A stretch of DNA of 54,530 nucleotides from SZUA-217 sp964194555 (GCA_964194555.1 CAXMMT010000063.1:1-54530), one strand, 5' to 3'. Counted from the first letter of the stretch, positions 8,639-17,317 are shown. Numbers and translations: made by a program. Notes: generated from the letters alone by a model not told the origin.

Positions 8639-10048
8639 ATGGCCACAGTTGATATTGATCTAGGCGGCTACCAGCTCGGCTGGCACGATGAGGTCGAGCT
8701 TGCTTTCGAGCCCCGCAGGGGATTGGACGAGGACGTCATTCGCGACATGTCTGCCATGAAGGGCGAGCCCGAATGGATGCTCGACTTCAGGTTGAAATCT
8801 TATCAGCGATTCCTCAGCAAACCCATGCCCAAATGGGGTGGAGGTGGTGCCCTGGACGACATCGACTTCGACAACATCTACTACTACGTCAAGCCGGAGG
8901 GTGAGCAGCAAAAGGACTGGGACATGGTTCCCGAGTCCATAAAGGAAACCTATGAGAAGCTCGGTATCCCCGAGGCCGAGCGCAAGTACCTGGCTGGGGT
9001 TACCGCGCAGTATGAGTCGGAAGTTGTGTACCACCGCAACCGTGAGGACCTCGAGGATCTCGGTGTGCTCTTCATGGACATGGACACCGCATTGCGCGAC
9101 TACCCGGACATCGTCAAAGAGCACATGGGAACGATCATCCCCCCCAGCGACAACAAGTTCGCTGCGCTCAATTCGGCCGTCTGGTCCGGCGGCTCCTTCA
9201 TCTATGTGCCGCCCGGCGTTGAGGTCGATCAGCCTCTGCAGGCCTATTTCAGGATCAACTCCGAGAACATGGGTCAGTTCGAGCGGACGCTGATAATCGT
9301 CGACGAGGGTGCCTACGTGCATTACGTCGAAGGCTGCTCGGCACCCACGTACAGCACTGACTCGTTGCATTCAGCCGTTGTGGAGATCATCGTGAAGGAG
9401 GGTGGCCGCTGCCGCTACACGACCATTCAGAACTGGTCGAACAATGTCTTCAATCTGGTCACGAAGCGGGCCGCTGCCTACCGAAACGCCACCATGGAGT
9501 GGGTCGACGGAAATTTGGGAAGCCGCCTCACTATGAAGTACCCGGCGGTGTGGCTCATGGAGCCCGGCGCACACGGTGAAGTGCTCTCAATCGCCTTTGC
9601 AGGCGAGGGTCAACATCAGGACGCCGGCGCCAAGATGGTTCACGTCGCTCCCGACACCACCTCCACGATTGTTTCCAAGTCGATTTGCAAGGATGGCGGT
9701 CGCGCCGGTTATCGCGGTCTTGTCAGGGTGGAGCCCGGAGCGGAGAACGCCAAGAGTTTCGTGCGCTGCGACGCCCTGATCCTCGATGACAAGAGCAGGT
9801 CGGATACCTATCCCTACATGGAGATCGAGGAGAACGACGCCGAGATTGGTCACGAGGCGACCGTTTCCAAAGTCGGTGAGGAGCAGCTGTTCTACCTGAT
9901 GTCGCGGGGCCTCACCGAAGAAGAAGCAACATCGATGGTCGTTGCCGGGTTCATCGAACCGATCATCAAGGAACTGCCGATGGAGTACGCAGTGGAGATG
10001 AACCGTCTGATCGAGCTCAACATGGCGAAGGCCGGAGCGGTGGGTTAA
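8639..10048 (+). CDS. sufB: Fe-S cluster assembly scaffold SufB
   Basis: A 469-aa SufB, core of the SufBCD Fe-S scaffold. Characteristic segments are VPPGVEVDQPLQAYFRINSE, the conserved Cys233 (EGCSAPTYSTDSLHSAVVE), and the C-terminal core (YRGLVRVEPGAENAKSFVRCDALILDD, EIGHEATVSKV, RGLTEEEATSMVVAGFIEPI). There is no intein. The start ATG is preceded by GAGGTGAG. No sufC, sufD or sufS follows: the gene ends at a dispersed repeat. In most bacteria these genes form one operon, so the rest must lie elsewhere. Confidence 0.96.
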   Translation: MATVDIDLGGYQLGWHDEVELAFEPRRGLDEDVIRDMSAMKGEPEWMLDFRLKSYQRFLSKPMPKWGGGGALDDIDFDNIYYYVKPEGEQQKDWDMVPESIKETYEKLGIPEAERKYLAGVTAQYESEVVYHRNREDLEDLGVLFMDMDTALRDYPDIVKEHMGTIIPPSDNKFAALNSAVWSGGSFIYVPPGVEVDQPLQAYFRINSENMGQFERTLIIVDEGAYVHYVEGCSAPTYSTDSLHSAVVEIIVKEGGRCRYTTIQNWSNNVFNLVTKRAAAYRNATMEWVDGNLGSRLTMKYPAVWLMEPGAHGEVLSIAFAGEGQHQDAGAKMVHVAPDTTSTIVSKSICKDGGRAGYRGLVRVEPGAENAKSFVRCDALILDDKSRSDTYPYMEIEENDAEIGHEATVSKVGEEQLFYLMSRGLTEEEATSMVVAGFIEPIIKELPMEYAVEMNRLIELNMAKAGAVG

Positions 10049-10060
10049 CTCTCCGCCGTT

Positions 10061-10228
10061 CTGGTGGCCCGTCGCCCAAATAGCTACTCGGTCTCACCCG
10101 GCCCTCGACGCCCCTGGCGGCGTCCTCCGCTTCGACGCAGCTACGGCCGCGTCTTCGTTGTGTGTCCTGGCCAGATGACGCCGATGACTCGGTGACACCG
10201 CGGCATCAATTGATTAACAGGCCACTAA
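10061..10228. repeat. MITE-like dispersed repeat, copy 1 (full length)
   Basis: About 168 bp sharing most of its sequence with 24895-25059 and, in part, with 45235-45350. The ends are imperfect inverted repeats (CTGGTGGCCCGTCG here against TAACAGGCCACTAA). Inside are smaller inverted repeats, including CGCAGCTACGGCCGCG and the pair GGTCTCAC/GGTGACACC. No coding capacity. It lies directly after sufB, and its right end supplies the TAG stop of the next minus-strand gene. Probably a non-autonomous mobile element or REP-like hairpin. Confidence 0.8.
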
Positions 10229-10491
10229 ACATTGCTGCGGCCCACTACGAATCCGAGGACGAAACCGCCGACAGCTCCCCAGACCACCGAGAAGTCATCA
10301 CCGATGGCGTAGATCGAAGGAGCCCCGGCAATTCGGAAGATCGCAGATAGGGCAATCCCACCGATGACTCCCATGAGAATGGTCCCCACCAGGTTGTCGG
10401 CGCTGGCCAAGAACCCACCGATCAGACCGGCTACTGCACCGACACCCCCGATTATGAGAAGTGCCTCCATTGTTGAAGCGTCTATGAACAT
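10225..10491 (-). CDS. small GlsB/YeaQ/YmgE-like membrane protein
   Basis: An 88-aa protein with three glycine-rich hydrophobic helices (about residues 8-27, 34-53 and 66-84), the pattern of the transglycosylase-associated GlsB/YeaQ/YmgE family. Its start is at 10491 or at the internal ATG at 10470. The stop codon TAG (10225-10227) is made by the last bases of the adjacent repeat, so insertion of that element may have replaced the original C-terminus. Confidence 0.65.
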   Translation of the reverse strand: MFIDASTMEALLIIGGVGAVAGLIGGFLASADNLVGTILMGVIGGIALSAIFRIAGAPSIYAIGDDFSVVWGAVGGFVLGFVVGRSNV

Positions 10492-10500
10492 GGCGTCAGG

Positions 10501-10677
10501 CTAGGCGGAAATGGCCTTCTCCTCGACAATGTCGGAGATTCGGAACTGAACCGACCTCCCGGCGAGGCCGAAAGGCTCTGTGAGTAGGAGGACGATCGTG
10601 GTCGGTCCCCGGCTCACGATGTGACCGGTGTAAGTGCGCAGACCGTCCTGATCCTTGGTGATGAACGTTACGACCAT
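10501..10677 (-). CDS. small hypothetical protein
   Basis: A 58-aa protein beginning MVVTFITKDQDGLRTYTGHIVSRGPTTIVLL. I chose ATG at 10677 because GGAGAAG lies just upstream; the frame also extends to a TTG at 10704, which would sit inside a small hairpin (CGGCAA...TTGCCG). The alternating beta-strand pattern and charged C-terminus suggest a small soluble domain. I do not recognise a family. It is about 10 bp upstream of the GlsB-like gene on the same strand and may share its mRNA. Confidence 0.45.
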   Translation of the reverse strand: MVVTFITKDQDGLRTYTGHIVSRGPTTIVLLLTEPFGLAGRSVQFRISDIVEEKAISA

Positions 10678-10805
10678 CTCTTCTCCGACTTCCCCTATCG
10701 GCAAAAAGTTGCCGATTCCGTAGGCCGGATGTCCATACTTGTCGGCGACATGTCAGAACCACGGTTTACTCATCCGTTAACACGGCTCGTCTAGCTTCGA
10801 AGAAC

Positions 10806-11480
10806 GTGCGTTTACTCGTAGTCGAAGACGAACCCGATCTCGCAGATGCCATCGCCCGCGGATTGCGACGCGACGGCCACGCTGTGGACGTCGCTCACAC
10901 CGCGCTCGAGGCCGACATCAAGCTTCGTTCGGCAGGTTATGACCTCGCCTTGCTCGATTGGAATCTTCCCGACGGGTCGGGTCTCGGGCTCTGTCGGGAA
11001 CTCGTCTCGGGCGAGCTCCCGACCTTGGAAGGTGGTCGTCCCCGCATTCTGATGCTCACAGCGCGGGATGAGATAGAAGACAGAGTGGCCGGTCTGGACT
11101 CGGGCGCCGACGACTATCTGGTCAAGCCCTTTGCGTTCGATGAGTTGTCTGCACGGGTCAGAGCATTGCTGCGCCGCGAGCCGGACGTTGACCCGGTTCT
11201 CGAGGTCGGCCCGCTTGTCATGGACCATGCGAGGTTCGTAGCGACACGCCACGACGTCCCACTCGACCTCACGGCCAAGGAGTTCGCTCTTTTGCATTAC
11301 TTCATGGCCCATGCCGGCATTGTCCTGGGTCAGGAGCATCTGCTCGAGCACGTATGGGACGAGATGACCGATCCGCTCACCAACGTCGTTCGGGTGACCG
11401 TCAGCAATCTCCGAAAGAAACTCGGGGACCCGCCGCTTATAACAACCGTCGCCGGCCGCGGTTATCGGCTGGAGGAGTAG
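10806..11480 (+). CDS. OmpR/PhoB-family response regulator (MprA-like)
   Basis: A 224-aa two-component response regulator. The receiver domain has acidic residues E7, D8 and E9, phospho-acceptor D51 (LALLDWNLPDG), the switch threonine in MLTARDE and the lysine in DDYLVKPF. The C-terminal half is a winged-helix DNA-binding domain (LTAKEFALLHYF...VRVTVSNLRKKLGDPPLITTVAGRGYRLEE). It starts with GTG. The stop codon overlaps the start of the sensor kinase gene by one base. Together with the kinase and HtrA protease the locus resembles mycobacterial MprAB-PepD. Confidence 0.93.
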   Translation: MRLLVVEDEPDLADAIARGLRRDGHAVDVAHTALEADIKLRSAGYDLALLDWNLPDGSGLGLCRELVSGELPTLEGGRPRILMLTARDEIEDRVAGLDSGADDYLVKPFAFDELSARVRALLRREPDVDPVLEVGPLVMDHARFVATRHDVPLDLTAKEFALLHYFMAHAGIVLGQEHLLEHVWDEMTDPLTNVVRVTVSNLRKKLGDPPLITTVAGRGYRLEE

Positions 11481-12628
11481 TGCCAAGCTGGCAGTCGATC
11501 CGGTTCCGTCTCTCAGTCCAATACTCCGCAGTGGTATTCGGTCTTGGCGCAGCAGTCCTCGGTGTGGTCTACCTGGCCTTGCGGCAGTGGCTTCGATCAC
11601 AAACGATGACGACCGTGATCGTCACCGGTCAGAGGGTGGTCCTGAACGATGGCCGCATCGTGGTCATGCCGCGTTTGGAGGAGATCGAAGTCCGGGCGAT
11701 CGAGTATGTATACAACGAGCTCGTCCTCAATCGTGTGGCCCAGTTCACGATCATCGCTCTGGTGGTGCTCTTCCTGTTGAGCATCGTTGTGGGCTGGATC
11801 ATGTCCGGCCGCTTTCTCAAGCCGGTCGAGGAGATCACCACGGTTGCGCGAGAGATCGAGGCTTCGGATCTCTCGCGGAGGATCGACCTCGATGGTCCCG
11901 ACGACGAACTGACTCGTTTGGCGAACACCTTCGACGGGATGCTGGAGCGACTCGACCGGGCTTTCACCAGCCAGAGGAGGTTTCTGGCTGACACCAGTCA
12001 CGATCTGCGGACGCCTCTGGCCGTGATTCGCTCCAACGTCGAGATTGTCGCCGGCGACCCCGACGCGCAGATCGCTGATTGGGAGAGAGCAGGCGGCATC
12101 ATCAAGCGGAACGCCGTCAAGATGTCCCGGATGATTGACGACCTGTTGGCAGCGGCGCGCCTCCAGTCCGGTCGGGCTCAGTCGGTGACCTTGGATCTGG
12201 CCGATCTCGTCGAGACAAAAGCTGCCGAGTTCGAGCCTGTCGCGTCGGAGAAGAAACTGGTGGTGGTCTCTGTGGTCAACCCGACTTTGATCCAGGGTGT
12301 CGAGGTGTCCCTCGACCGCGCTCTTTCCAACCTCCTGGACAACGCACACAGGGCGGCGCCGACCGGCTCCACGATCGTGGTGGGCTGTGGTGTGAGTGAT
12401 GGCTGGGCATGGCTGGGCGTGGAGGACCAAGGGCCCGGATTGCCGAGCGAGACTGAAGGTGCCCGGGTCGGATTGGGGCTATCGATAGTCACTCAGATTG
12501 CCGAAGCACATGGTGGAGCGCTCTCATCGTTTCCCGGTAAGGAGGAGGGAGCCACCATGGTGGTGTGGATTCCCACCGAACAAGCGGGAGAAGCGCCACC
12601 AACCGTTTCGCCATTTACGAACGTTTAA
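11480..12628 (+). CDS. membrane sensor histidine kinase (MprB-like)
   Basis: A 382-aa kinase partner of the upstream regulator. It has a short N-terminal arm, helix 1 (about 14-35), an extracytoplasmic loop of about 50 residues, helix 2 (about 88-108), a HAMP linker, HisKA with the phospho-accepting H174 (DTSHDLRTPL), and HATPase_c (N box SNLLDNAHRAA, G1 box VEDQGPGLPSE, G2 region VGLGLSIV). The start is GTG at 11480, sharing one base with the regulator stop and preceded by GGAGGA. The small sensor loop suggests it senses an envelope signal or partner protein. Confidence 0.92.
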   Translation: MPSWQSIRFRLSVQYSAVVFGLGAAVLGVVYLALRQWLRSQTMTTVIVTGQRVVLNDGRIVVMPRLEEIEVRAIEYVYNELVLNRVAQFTIIALVVLFLLSIVVGWIMSGRFLKPVEEITTVAREIEASDLSRRIDLDGPDDELTRLANTFDGMLERLDRAFTSQRRFLADTSHDLRTPLAVIRSNVEIVAGDPDAQIADWERAGGIIKRNAVKMSRMIDDLLAAARLQSGRAQSVTLDLADLVETKAAEFEPVASEKKLVVVSVVNPTLIQGVEVSLDRALSNLLDNAHRAAPTGSTIVVGCGVSDGWAWLGVEDQGPGLPSETEGARVGLGLSIVTQIAEAHGGALSSFPGKEEGATMVVWIPTEQAGEAPPTVSPFTNV

Positions 12629-12691
12629 CGGAAGATTTAGGGCCCGCTTAGTGGTTGGCTCATACGTTGGTGACCACCAGGAGGTCAAAGA

Positions 12692-13786
12692 TTGAGCATT
12701 GAATCACCACCGACAGGTGAGTCAAAGAAGAAGAAGGGACGCGGTATCGGGTCGTCACTTCTCTATTTCGCCGGTGTTGCCGTCCTGGTTGCGGGCATCT
12801 ACTGGATTGACCCTCCAACATCGGACACGGCTGGTGATGTCGATGTCGCCACAGCCACTGCCGACACGACAACCACGACGTTTGAGCAGGTCAGGGTTGA
12901 TGTGCCCAGCTATGTCCCCGGTGAGGAGCCGATCGCCGACGCCGCCGACGTGATTCTCCCTTCGGTCGTCCATATCCAAACCTCGTCCGGACTTGGATCA
13001 GGTGTCATCTACGACAGCAGCGGTCTGATCATCACGGCTGCCCACGTGGTCGGTGACGACGAGACCGTGAGTATCCGATTTGCCAACGGCGAGCAGATAA
13101 CGGGCACGGTGGTCGGCGCTGTTGCCGAAGTCGACATCGCGGTGATCCAGGTCGACAAGACCGGCATTCCGGCTGCCGTGTTCACGCTCGAGAAGCCCCG
13201 CGTGGGTCAACTGGCCGTTGCAATCGGCAGTCCGTGGGGGCTCGAGTCGACGGTAACGGCGGGAATAATCTCGGCTATCGACCAGACGAACTGCGGGTTC
13301 GCGTCCTGTGTATCGATGGTGCAGACCGATGCTGCGATAAATCCAGGAAACTCCGGTGGGCCGCTTGTGGATCGCAACGGTCAGGTGGTGGGCATCAATG
13401 TTTCGATCTTCACCGAGTCCGGCGCCAACGACGGTGTCGGATTCGCCGTCCCCGCCAAGATCGCAATGGACTACGCAGACAGCATCGTTTCTGGAGAGTC
13501 CATTGAGACAGCCTTCCTCGGCGTGACCGGTGAATTCGTGGTAGAGGGCCAGGCGGGAGCCTTGATCACCGAGGTGATACCGGGTACTGCCGCCGAGGAG
13601 GCAGAGATCGAAGTCGGCGATGTCGTCATCGCAATCGATGGCGTCGAGATCCAGGGAATCGATGATCTCGCTGCCCAGGTCCGGGCACATCGTCCAGGTG
13701 AGGTCGTTGACCTGGTCCTGATCCGTGACGGTGAGGAGCTTGTCCTCGTTGTCACCCTTGGAGTTCGCGACGACGACCTGAGCTGA
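12692..13786 (+). CDS. membrane-anchored HtrA/PepD-like serine protease with PDZ domain
   Basis: A 364-aa S1C-family protease. A basic cytoplasmic N-terminus (KKKKGRG) precedes a membrane anchor (about 21-39) and a Thr-rich linker. The trypsin-like domain has H118 (ITAAHVV), D148 (AEVDIAVIQ) and S221 (NPGNSGGPL). A PDZ domain covers about residues 270-360. Cysteines 201 and 206 could form a disulfide outside the membrane. The start is TTG at 12692 behind AGGAGG. It follows the two-component genes after 63 bp and is probably regulated by them in the envelope stress response, as PepD is by MprAB. Confidence 0.92.
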   Translation: MSIESPPTGESKKKKGRGIGSSLLYFAGVAVLVAGIYWIDPPTSDTAGDVDVATATADTTTTTFEQVRVDVPSYVPGEEPIADAADVILPSVVHIQTSSGLGSGVIYDSSGLIITAAHVVGDDETVSIRFANGEQITGTVVGAVAEVDIAVIQVDKTGIPAAVFTLEKPRVGQLAVAIGSPWGLESTVTAGIISAIDQTNCGFASCVSMVQTDAAINPGNSGGPLVDRNGQVVGINVSIFTESGANDGVGFAVPAKIAMDYADSIVSGESIETAFLGVTGEFVVEGQAGALITEVIPGTAAEEAEIEVGDVVIAIDGVEIQGIDDLAAQVRAHRPGEVVDLVLIRDGEELVLVVTLGVRDDDLS

Positions 13787-13811
13787 GGTCGACGGCAGTC
13801 ACCTCTCTCCT

Positions 13812-13975
13812 GCACTAAGGTCACACCTACCTGCCACTACCGGCAGATGTTCTGAGGGCCAGCGAAGTCGGTTAGAACCCGGTGCTGTCCCGCAACTGTG
13901 AAGACCTCCTTCGGTCTGTGACCGAAGCAGGTATGAGCCAGGTCGCCTGACCTCGGAGCCACGTGAATGTCTCGG
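13812..13975 (+). ncRNA. cobalamin riboswitch (aptamer)
   Basis: A leader upstream of the B12 uptake genes. The conserved core is visible: GGTTAGAACCCGGTGCTGTCCCGCAACTGTGA (13870-13901), with the usual GCTG-CCCGCAACTGTGA element, and the B12 box AGCCAGGTCGCCTGACCT at 13936-13953, followed by a closing segment. The order and spacing match the AdoCbl riboswitch class; the outer limits are approximate. The expression platform lies at 14016-14042. Confidence 0.92.
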
Positions 13976-14015
13976 ATGAAGACGGCACCGTGCGCTCAGG
14001 GAAGCCACACCTCTT

Positions 14016-14042
14016 CATCCTCCAAATTGGAGGATGTTTTTT
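14016..14042 (+). terminator. riboswitch expression platform: intrinsic terminator overlapping the btuF ribosome-binding site
   Basis: An 8-bp perfect stem (CATCCTCC, loop AAATT, GGAGGATG) followed by six T residues, directly after the B12 aptamer. The 3' arm of the hairpin carries GGAGG, the only good Shine-Dalgarno for the GTG at 14043. The hairpin could therefore act both as a transcription terminator and as a ribosome-binding-site sequester when B12 is bound. Confidence 0.85.
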
Positions 14043-14963
14043 GTGAGAAGGACCGCAATTGCCGCAGTCTTGCTGCTGGCGGCCACGGCGTGCGCCGCGG
14101 ATACAACGACCTCGACGACCGCTGAGCCCGCACAGGAGTTTCCGGTCACGGTCGAGGCTGATAACGGATCGGTGATCATCGAGATGCGGCCCGAGGCCAT
14201 TATCTCGCTGTCGTCGACGGCGACCGAGATGCTCTTCGACATCGGAGCCGGTGCTCAGGTGATCGCGGTCGACGATCAGTCCAACTATCCCCAAGCTGCG
14301 CCGATGACCGACCTTTCGGGATTCACGCCGAATCTCGAGGCGATCCTCTCTTTCCAGCCCGACCTCGTAATTGTCTTCTTCGATCCCGGTGATCTGATCG
14401 CCGGGCTCGAGGCGGCCGGGGTCCCGGTCCTCAGCCAAGGATCCGCCTTCACGGTGGATGACCTGTATCGGCAGATCGAGGCTCTTGGGAAGGCGACGGG
14501 AAACGTGGAAGGCGCCGTTGCCTCCAACACCGCCATCCAGGCCGGTCTCGAGGCCGCGGTCACTACGTCGGGCGACTTCGGAGAAGGGGTGACCTACTAC
14601 CACGAGATCTCATCAGACTTCTACACCGCGACCTCGTCGACCTTCTTCGGGGAGATCTATGGGTTGTTCGGAATGGAGAACATCGCCGACCCGGCGGATG
14701 CCGACGGATCGGCGTTCGGATTCCCACAGATCTCCTCGGAATTCATAGTGACCTCAGATCCCGAGATCATCTTCCTTGCCAACGTCTTTTATGGTGAGAG
14801 CGCCGAGACCGTGTCGCTGAGACCCGGATGGAGTGTCATGACGGCGGTGCGGAATGGCCACATCGCGGAACTCGACTCCGACGTGGCGTCGCGAGGCGGC
14901 CCCCGAATTGTCGAATTCGCCGAGTCGATCTCCAATGCGCTTGCGGAGTTTGCATCAGGTTGA
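14043..14963 (+). CDS. btuF: cobalamin ABC transporter substrate-binding lipoprotein (BtuF-like)
   Basis: A helical-backbone (cluster A-II) binding protein of the BtuF/FecB type, 306 aa from the GTG at 14043. A lipoprotein signal ends at C17 (LLAATAC). The typical blocks are present: PEAIISLSSTATEMLFDIGAG, PNLEAILSFQPDLVIVFF and the second lobe with PEIIFLANVFYG. An ATG at 14034 is also in frame but lies in the terminator hairpin; GTG has GGAGG eight bases upstream. The B12 riboswitch and cobO in the same operon point to cobalamin or corrinoid rather than siderophore. Confidence 0.88.
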   Translation: MRRTAIAAVLLLAATACAADTTTSTTAEPAQEFPVTVEADNGSVIIEMRPEAIISLSSTATEMLFDIGAGAQVIAVDDQSNYPQAAPMTDLSGFTPNLEAILSFQPDLVIVFFDPGDLIAGLEAAGVPVLSQGSAFTVDDLYRQIEALGKATGNVEGAVASNTAIQAGLEAAVTTSGDFGEGVTYYHEISSDFYTATSSTFFGEIYGLFGMENIADPADADGSAFGFPQISSEFIVTSDPEIIFLANVFYGESAETVSLRPGWSVMTAVRNGHIAELDSDVASRGGPRIVEFAESISNALAEFASG

Positions 14964-16003
14964 TATCACCGTCCCCACAGACGTCTGCGCGATCTTCGCG
15001 TCCGGGATGGGTTGCTATCTCCATCGGAGTGTCGGCGGTGGTCGCTGCGGCAGGAGCCGGTCTCTTGGTCGGGCCGGCCGACATCGATGTCTGGAGTGTC
15101 TTGGCAGCCATGGGCGACGCTCTGCCTTTCATTGAGATCAACCACGGGCTGACCGAGGTGGAGCACACCGTTCTCTTCGAGATCCGGTTCCCGAGGGTCG
15201 TTCTCGGTGGGCTGGTCGGGGCGATACTGGCGGTGGCCGGAGCCGCGTATCAGGGCGTGTTTCGGAACGCCCTCGCCGACCCCTACCTGTTGGGAGTCGC
15301 CGCGGGAGCCGGACTGGGGGCGACCGTGGCCTTTGCCAGCTCGGGAGACAGCGGGTTTATCGCGCCCCTCGCCTTCGCTGGAGGGCTTGTGGCGGTTGCA
15401 GTGACATACAGCCTTGGGCGGTCGGTGGGCGGAAGGACGACCACCTCGTTGATTCTCGCAGGCGTTGCGGTGGCCGCCTTTGCCACTGCCATCCAGACAT
15501 ACCTTCTCCAACGCAATGTCGAGACCCTCCGGGAGGTGTATTCGTGGATCCTCGGCCGGCTTGTGACGGTTGGATGGGGGGAAGTGTTGACGCTGCTGCC
15601 GTACGCGGTAGTGGCGTCTGCAGTCCTTCTCGGCACTCGCCGTTTGCTCGACGTTCTCGGTATTGGTGACGAGGAGGCTTCGGCGCTGGGGTTGAATGTG
15701 GGCAGGGTTCGTTGGATCGTTGTCATCGCGGCGACCCTTGCTACCGCCGCAGCCGTCTCGGTCAGTGGCCTCATCGGCTTTGTGGGCATCATCGTCCCGC
15801 ACACGGTGAGAATCTTCTTCGGGTGGAGCTATCGGGTGATCGTTCCCCTGTCTCTCCTGTTTGGTGCGGCGTTCCTGATGTTCGCCGATGTGGCGGCCAG
15901 GACAATCGTGTCTCCGGCCGAGCTGCCGATCGGAGTGGTCACGGCGTTTTTCGGCGCTCCATTCTTCGTTCTCGTCCTCCGAACGATGAAAGGGTCCGGA
16001 TGA
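14960..16003 (+). CDS. btuC: cobalamin ABC transporter permease (BtuC/FecCD family)
   Basis: A 347-aa polytopic permease with about ten helices. The FecCD-type signatures are FPRVVLGGLVGAILAVAGAAYQGVFRNALADPYLLGVAAGAGLG and, near the C-terminus, SVSGLIGFVGIIVPHTVR, the loop that contacts the ATPase. The best start is TTG at 14960, which overlaps the btuF stop by three bases; there is no other in-frame start before the first helix. It is the membrane channel for corrinoid taken from BtuF. Confidence 0.88.
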   Translation: MISPSPQTSARSSRPGWVAISIGVSAVVAAAGAGLLVGPADIDVWSVLAAMGDALPFIEINHGLTEVEHTVLFEIRFPRVVLGGLVGAILAVAGAAYQGVFRNALADPYLLGVAAGAGLGATVAFASSGDSGFIAPLAFAGGLVAVAVTYSLGRSVGGRTTTSLILAGVAVAAFATAIQTYLLQRNVETLREVYSWILGRLVTVGWGEVLTLLPYAVVASAVLLGTRRLLDVLGIGDEEASALGLNVGRVRWIVVIAATLATAAAVSVSGLIGFVGIIVPHTVRIFFGWSYRVIVPLSLLFGAAFLMFADVAARTIVSPAELPIGVVTAFFGAPFFVLVLRTMKGSG

Positions 16004-16755
16004 TCGTCTGGGAATCGGTGGAGGTGACCTACGGGTCGACCCGTGTTCTCGGTCCGGTCAGCTTGGAAGTCCAGAGCGGCGAGTGGCTGGGTCTCATCGG
16101 TCCCAACGGTTCTGGCAAATCGACCATGCTGAAGGCGGCCCTCGGCCTGGTCGAGCATCGTGGGCAGGTGTCGCTAGGTAACGGCGATCGTCGACCGGGT
16201 CTGGACATCGCCTGGATGCCACAACGACCGCGGATGCCCGAGGAGATGGGAATGGATGACTACGTGATGCTAGGTAGGACCCCACACATCGGATATCTCA
16301 GCAGCGAGGGAAAACACGACTACGACACGGTTCGGTTGGCTCTGAAGAAGCTGAATCTGGCAGAGCTGGCGAACAGGCCTCTGGGAACCCTGTCAGGTGG
16401 AGAATCGCAGAGAGCCGTTCTTGCCAGGGCCCTTGCACAGGAAGCGCACATCCTATTGCTCGATGAGCCGACGGCGAGCCTCGATGTCGGTCATGCCATC
16501 GATGTCCTCGAAGTTGTTGATGAGTTGCGCAAGCTGGAGGGTCTCACTGTGGTCACTGCAGTTCACGATCTCACGTTGGCAGGAAGATTTGCCGATCGTC
16601 TGGTTTTGCTGGCCGATGGGCTCATCCAGGCGGATGGCCCGCCCCACAGGGTGCTCACCGAAGAGAATCTGAGGTCTCACTACGGTTCTGGGATACGGGT
16701 TGTCCATGACGAGGATGGTCCCAATGTCATACCCACAAGGCGATCGAATGACTGA
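16000..16755 (+). CDS. btuD: cobalamin ABC transporter ATP-binding protein (BtuD-like)
   Basis: A 251-aa ABC ATPase. Walker A (LIGPNGSGKST), Q-loop (WMPQRP), signature LSGGESQR, Walker B (ILLLDEPTASLD) and the H-loop (TAVHDLTLA) are all present. The ATG at 16000 overlaps the permease stop in ATGA, showing translational coupling. The last eight bases overlap the cobO start. It powers the BtuC-type permease in the cytoplasm. Confidence 0.9.
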   Translation: MIVWESVEVTYGSTRVLGPVSLEVQSGEWLGLIGPNGSGKSTMLKAALGLVEHRGQVSLGNGDRRPGLDIAWMPQRPRMPEEMGMDDYVMLGRTPHIGYLSSEGKHDYDTVRLALKKLNLAELANRPLGTLSGGESQRAVLARALAQEAHILLLDEPTASLDVGHAIDVLEVVDELRKLEGLTVVTAVHDLTLAGRFADRLVLLADGLIQADGPPHRVLTEENLRSHYGSGIRVVHDEDGPNVIPTRRSND

Positions 16756-17317
16756 TCACGAAACCCCTCCGACTGAGAGCCCTTCCACGGGGACCGTCAG
16801 AGAGCCGTCCCTCGTCTTGGTCAACACCGGTGACGGCAAGGGCAAGTCGACCGCGGCATTCGGGACTGCGATGCGTGCCGTGGCCCGGGGTTGGAAGGTC
16901 GTGGTCATTCAGTTTCTCAAGTCGGGGGAGTGGAGTGTTGGGGAGGAGAAGATCGGGCGTCAGATCGGGATCGAGTGGTGGGTCCTTGGAGACGGTTTCA
17001 CCTGGGATTCCGATGATATGGACGAGTCTCAGGCGATCGCTCGAGAAGCATGGGAAAGCGCAAAGGTGAAGATCGAGTCAGGCCTATACGACCTGGTCGT
17101 TCTTGACGAGGTGACCTACCCGATCAACTGGGGCTGGGTCGATGTTGCGGAGGTTGTCTCGTCGATTGAGAGCCGACCAGAGAAGGTCAACATCATTCTC
17201 ACCGGGCGCGACGCCCCGGAAGATCTGGTGGAGATCGCCGACACGGTCACCGAGATGACCAAGATCAAGCATGCCTTTGACCGCGGGGTGATGGCTAGAC
17301 GGGGAATCGACTACTAG
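16748..17317 (+). CDS. cobO: cob(I)yrinic acid a,c-diamide adenosyltransferase (CobO/BtuR family)
   Basis: A 189-aa ATP:corrinoid adenosyltransferase of the CobA/CobO/BtuR family. The P-loop is GDGKGKSTAAFGTAMRA near residue 33, followed by VVVIQFLKSGEWSVGEE, the DLVVLDEVTYPINWGWVD Walker B region and IILTGRDAPEDLVEIADTVTEM. It converts imported cob(I)alamin or precursors to the adenosyl form. The start chosen, ATG at 16748, overlaps the btuD stop by eight bases (ATGACTGA). It is the last gene of the riboswitch-controlled operon. Confidence 0.92.
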   Translation: MTDHETPPTESPSTGTVREPSLVLVNTGDGKGKSTAAFGTAMRAVARGWKVVVIQFLKSGEWSVGEEKIGRQIGIEWWVLGDGFTWDSDDMDESQAIAREAWESAKVKIESGLYDLVVLDEVTYPINWGWVDVAEVVSSIESRPEKVNIILTGRDAPEDLVEIADTVTEMTKIKHAFDRGVMARRGIDY

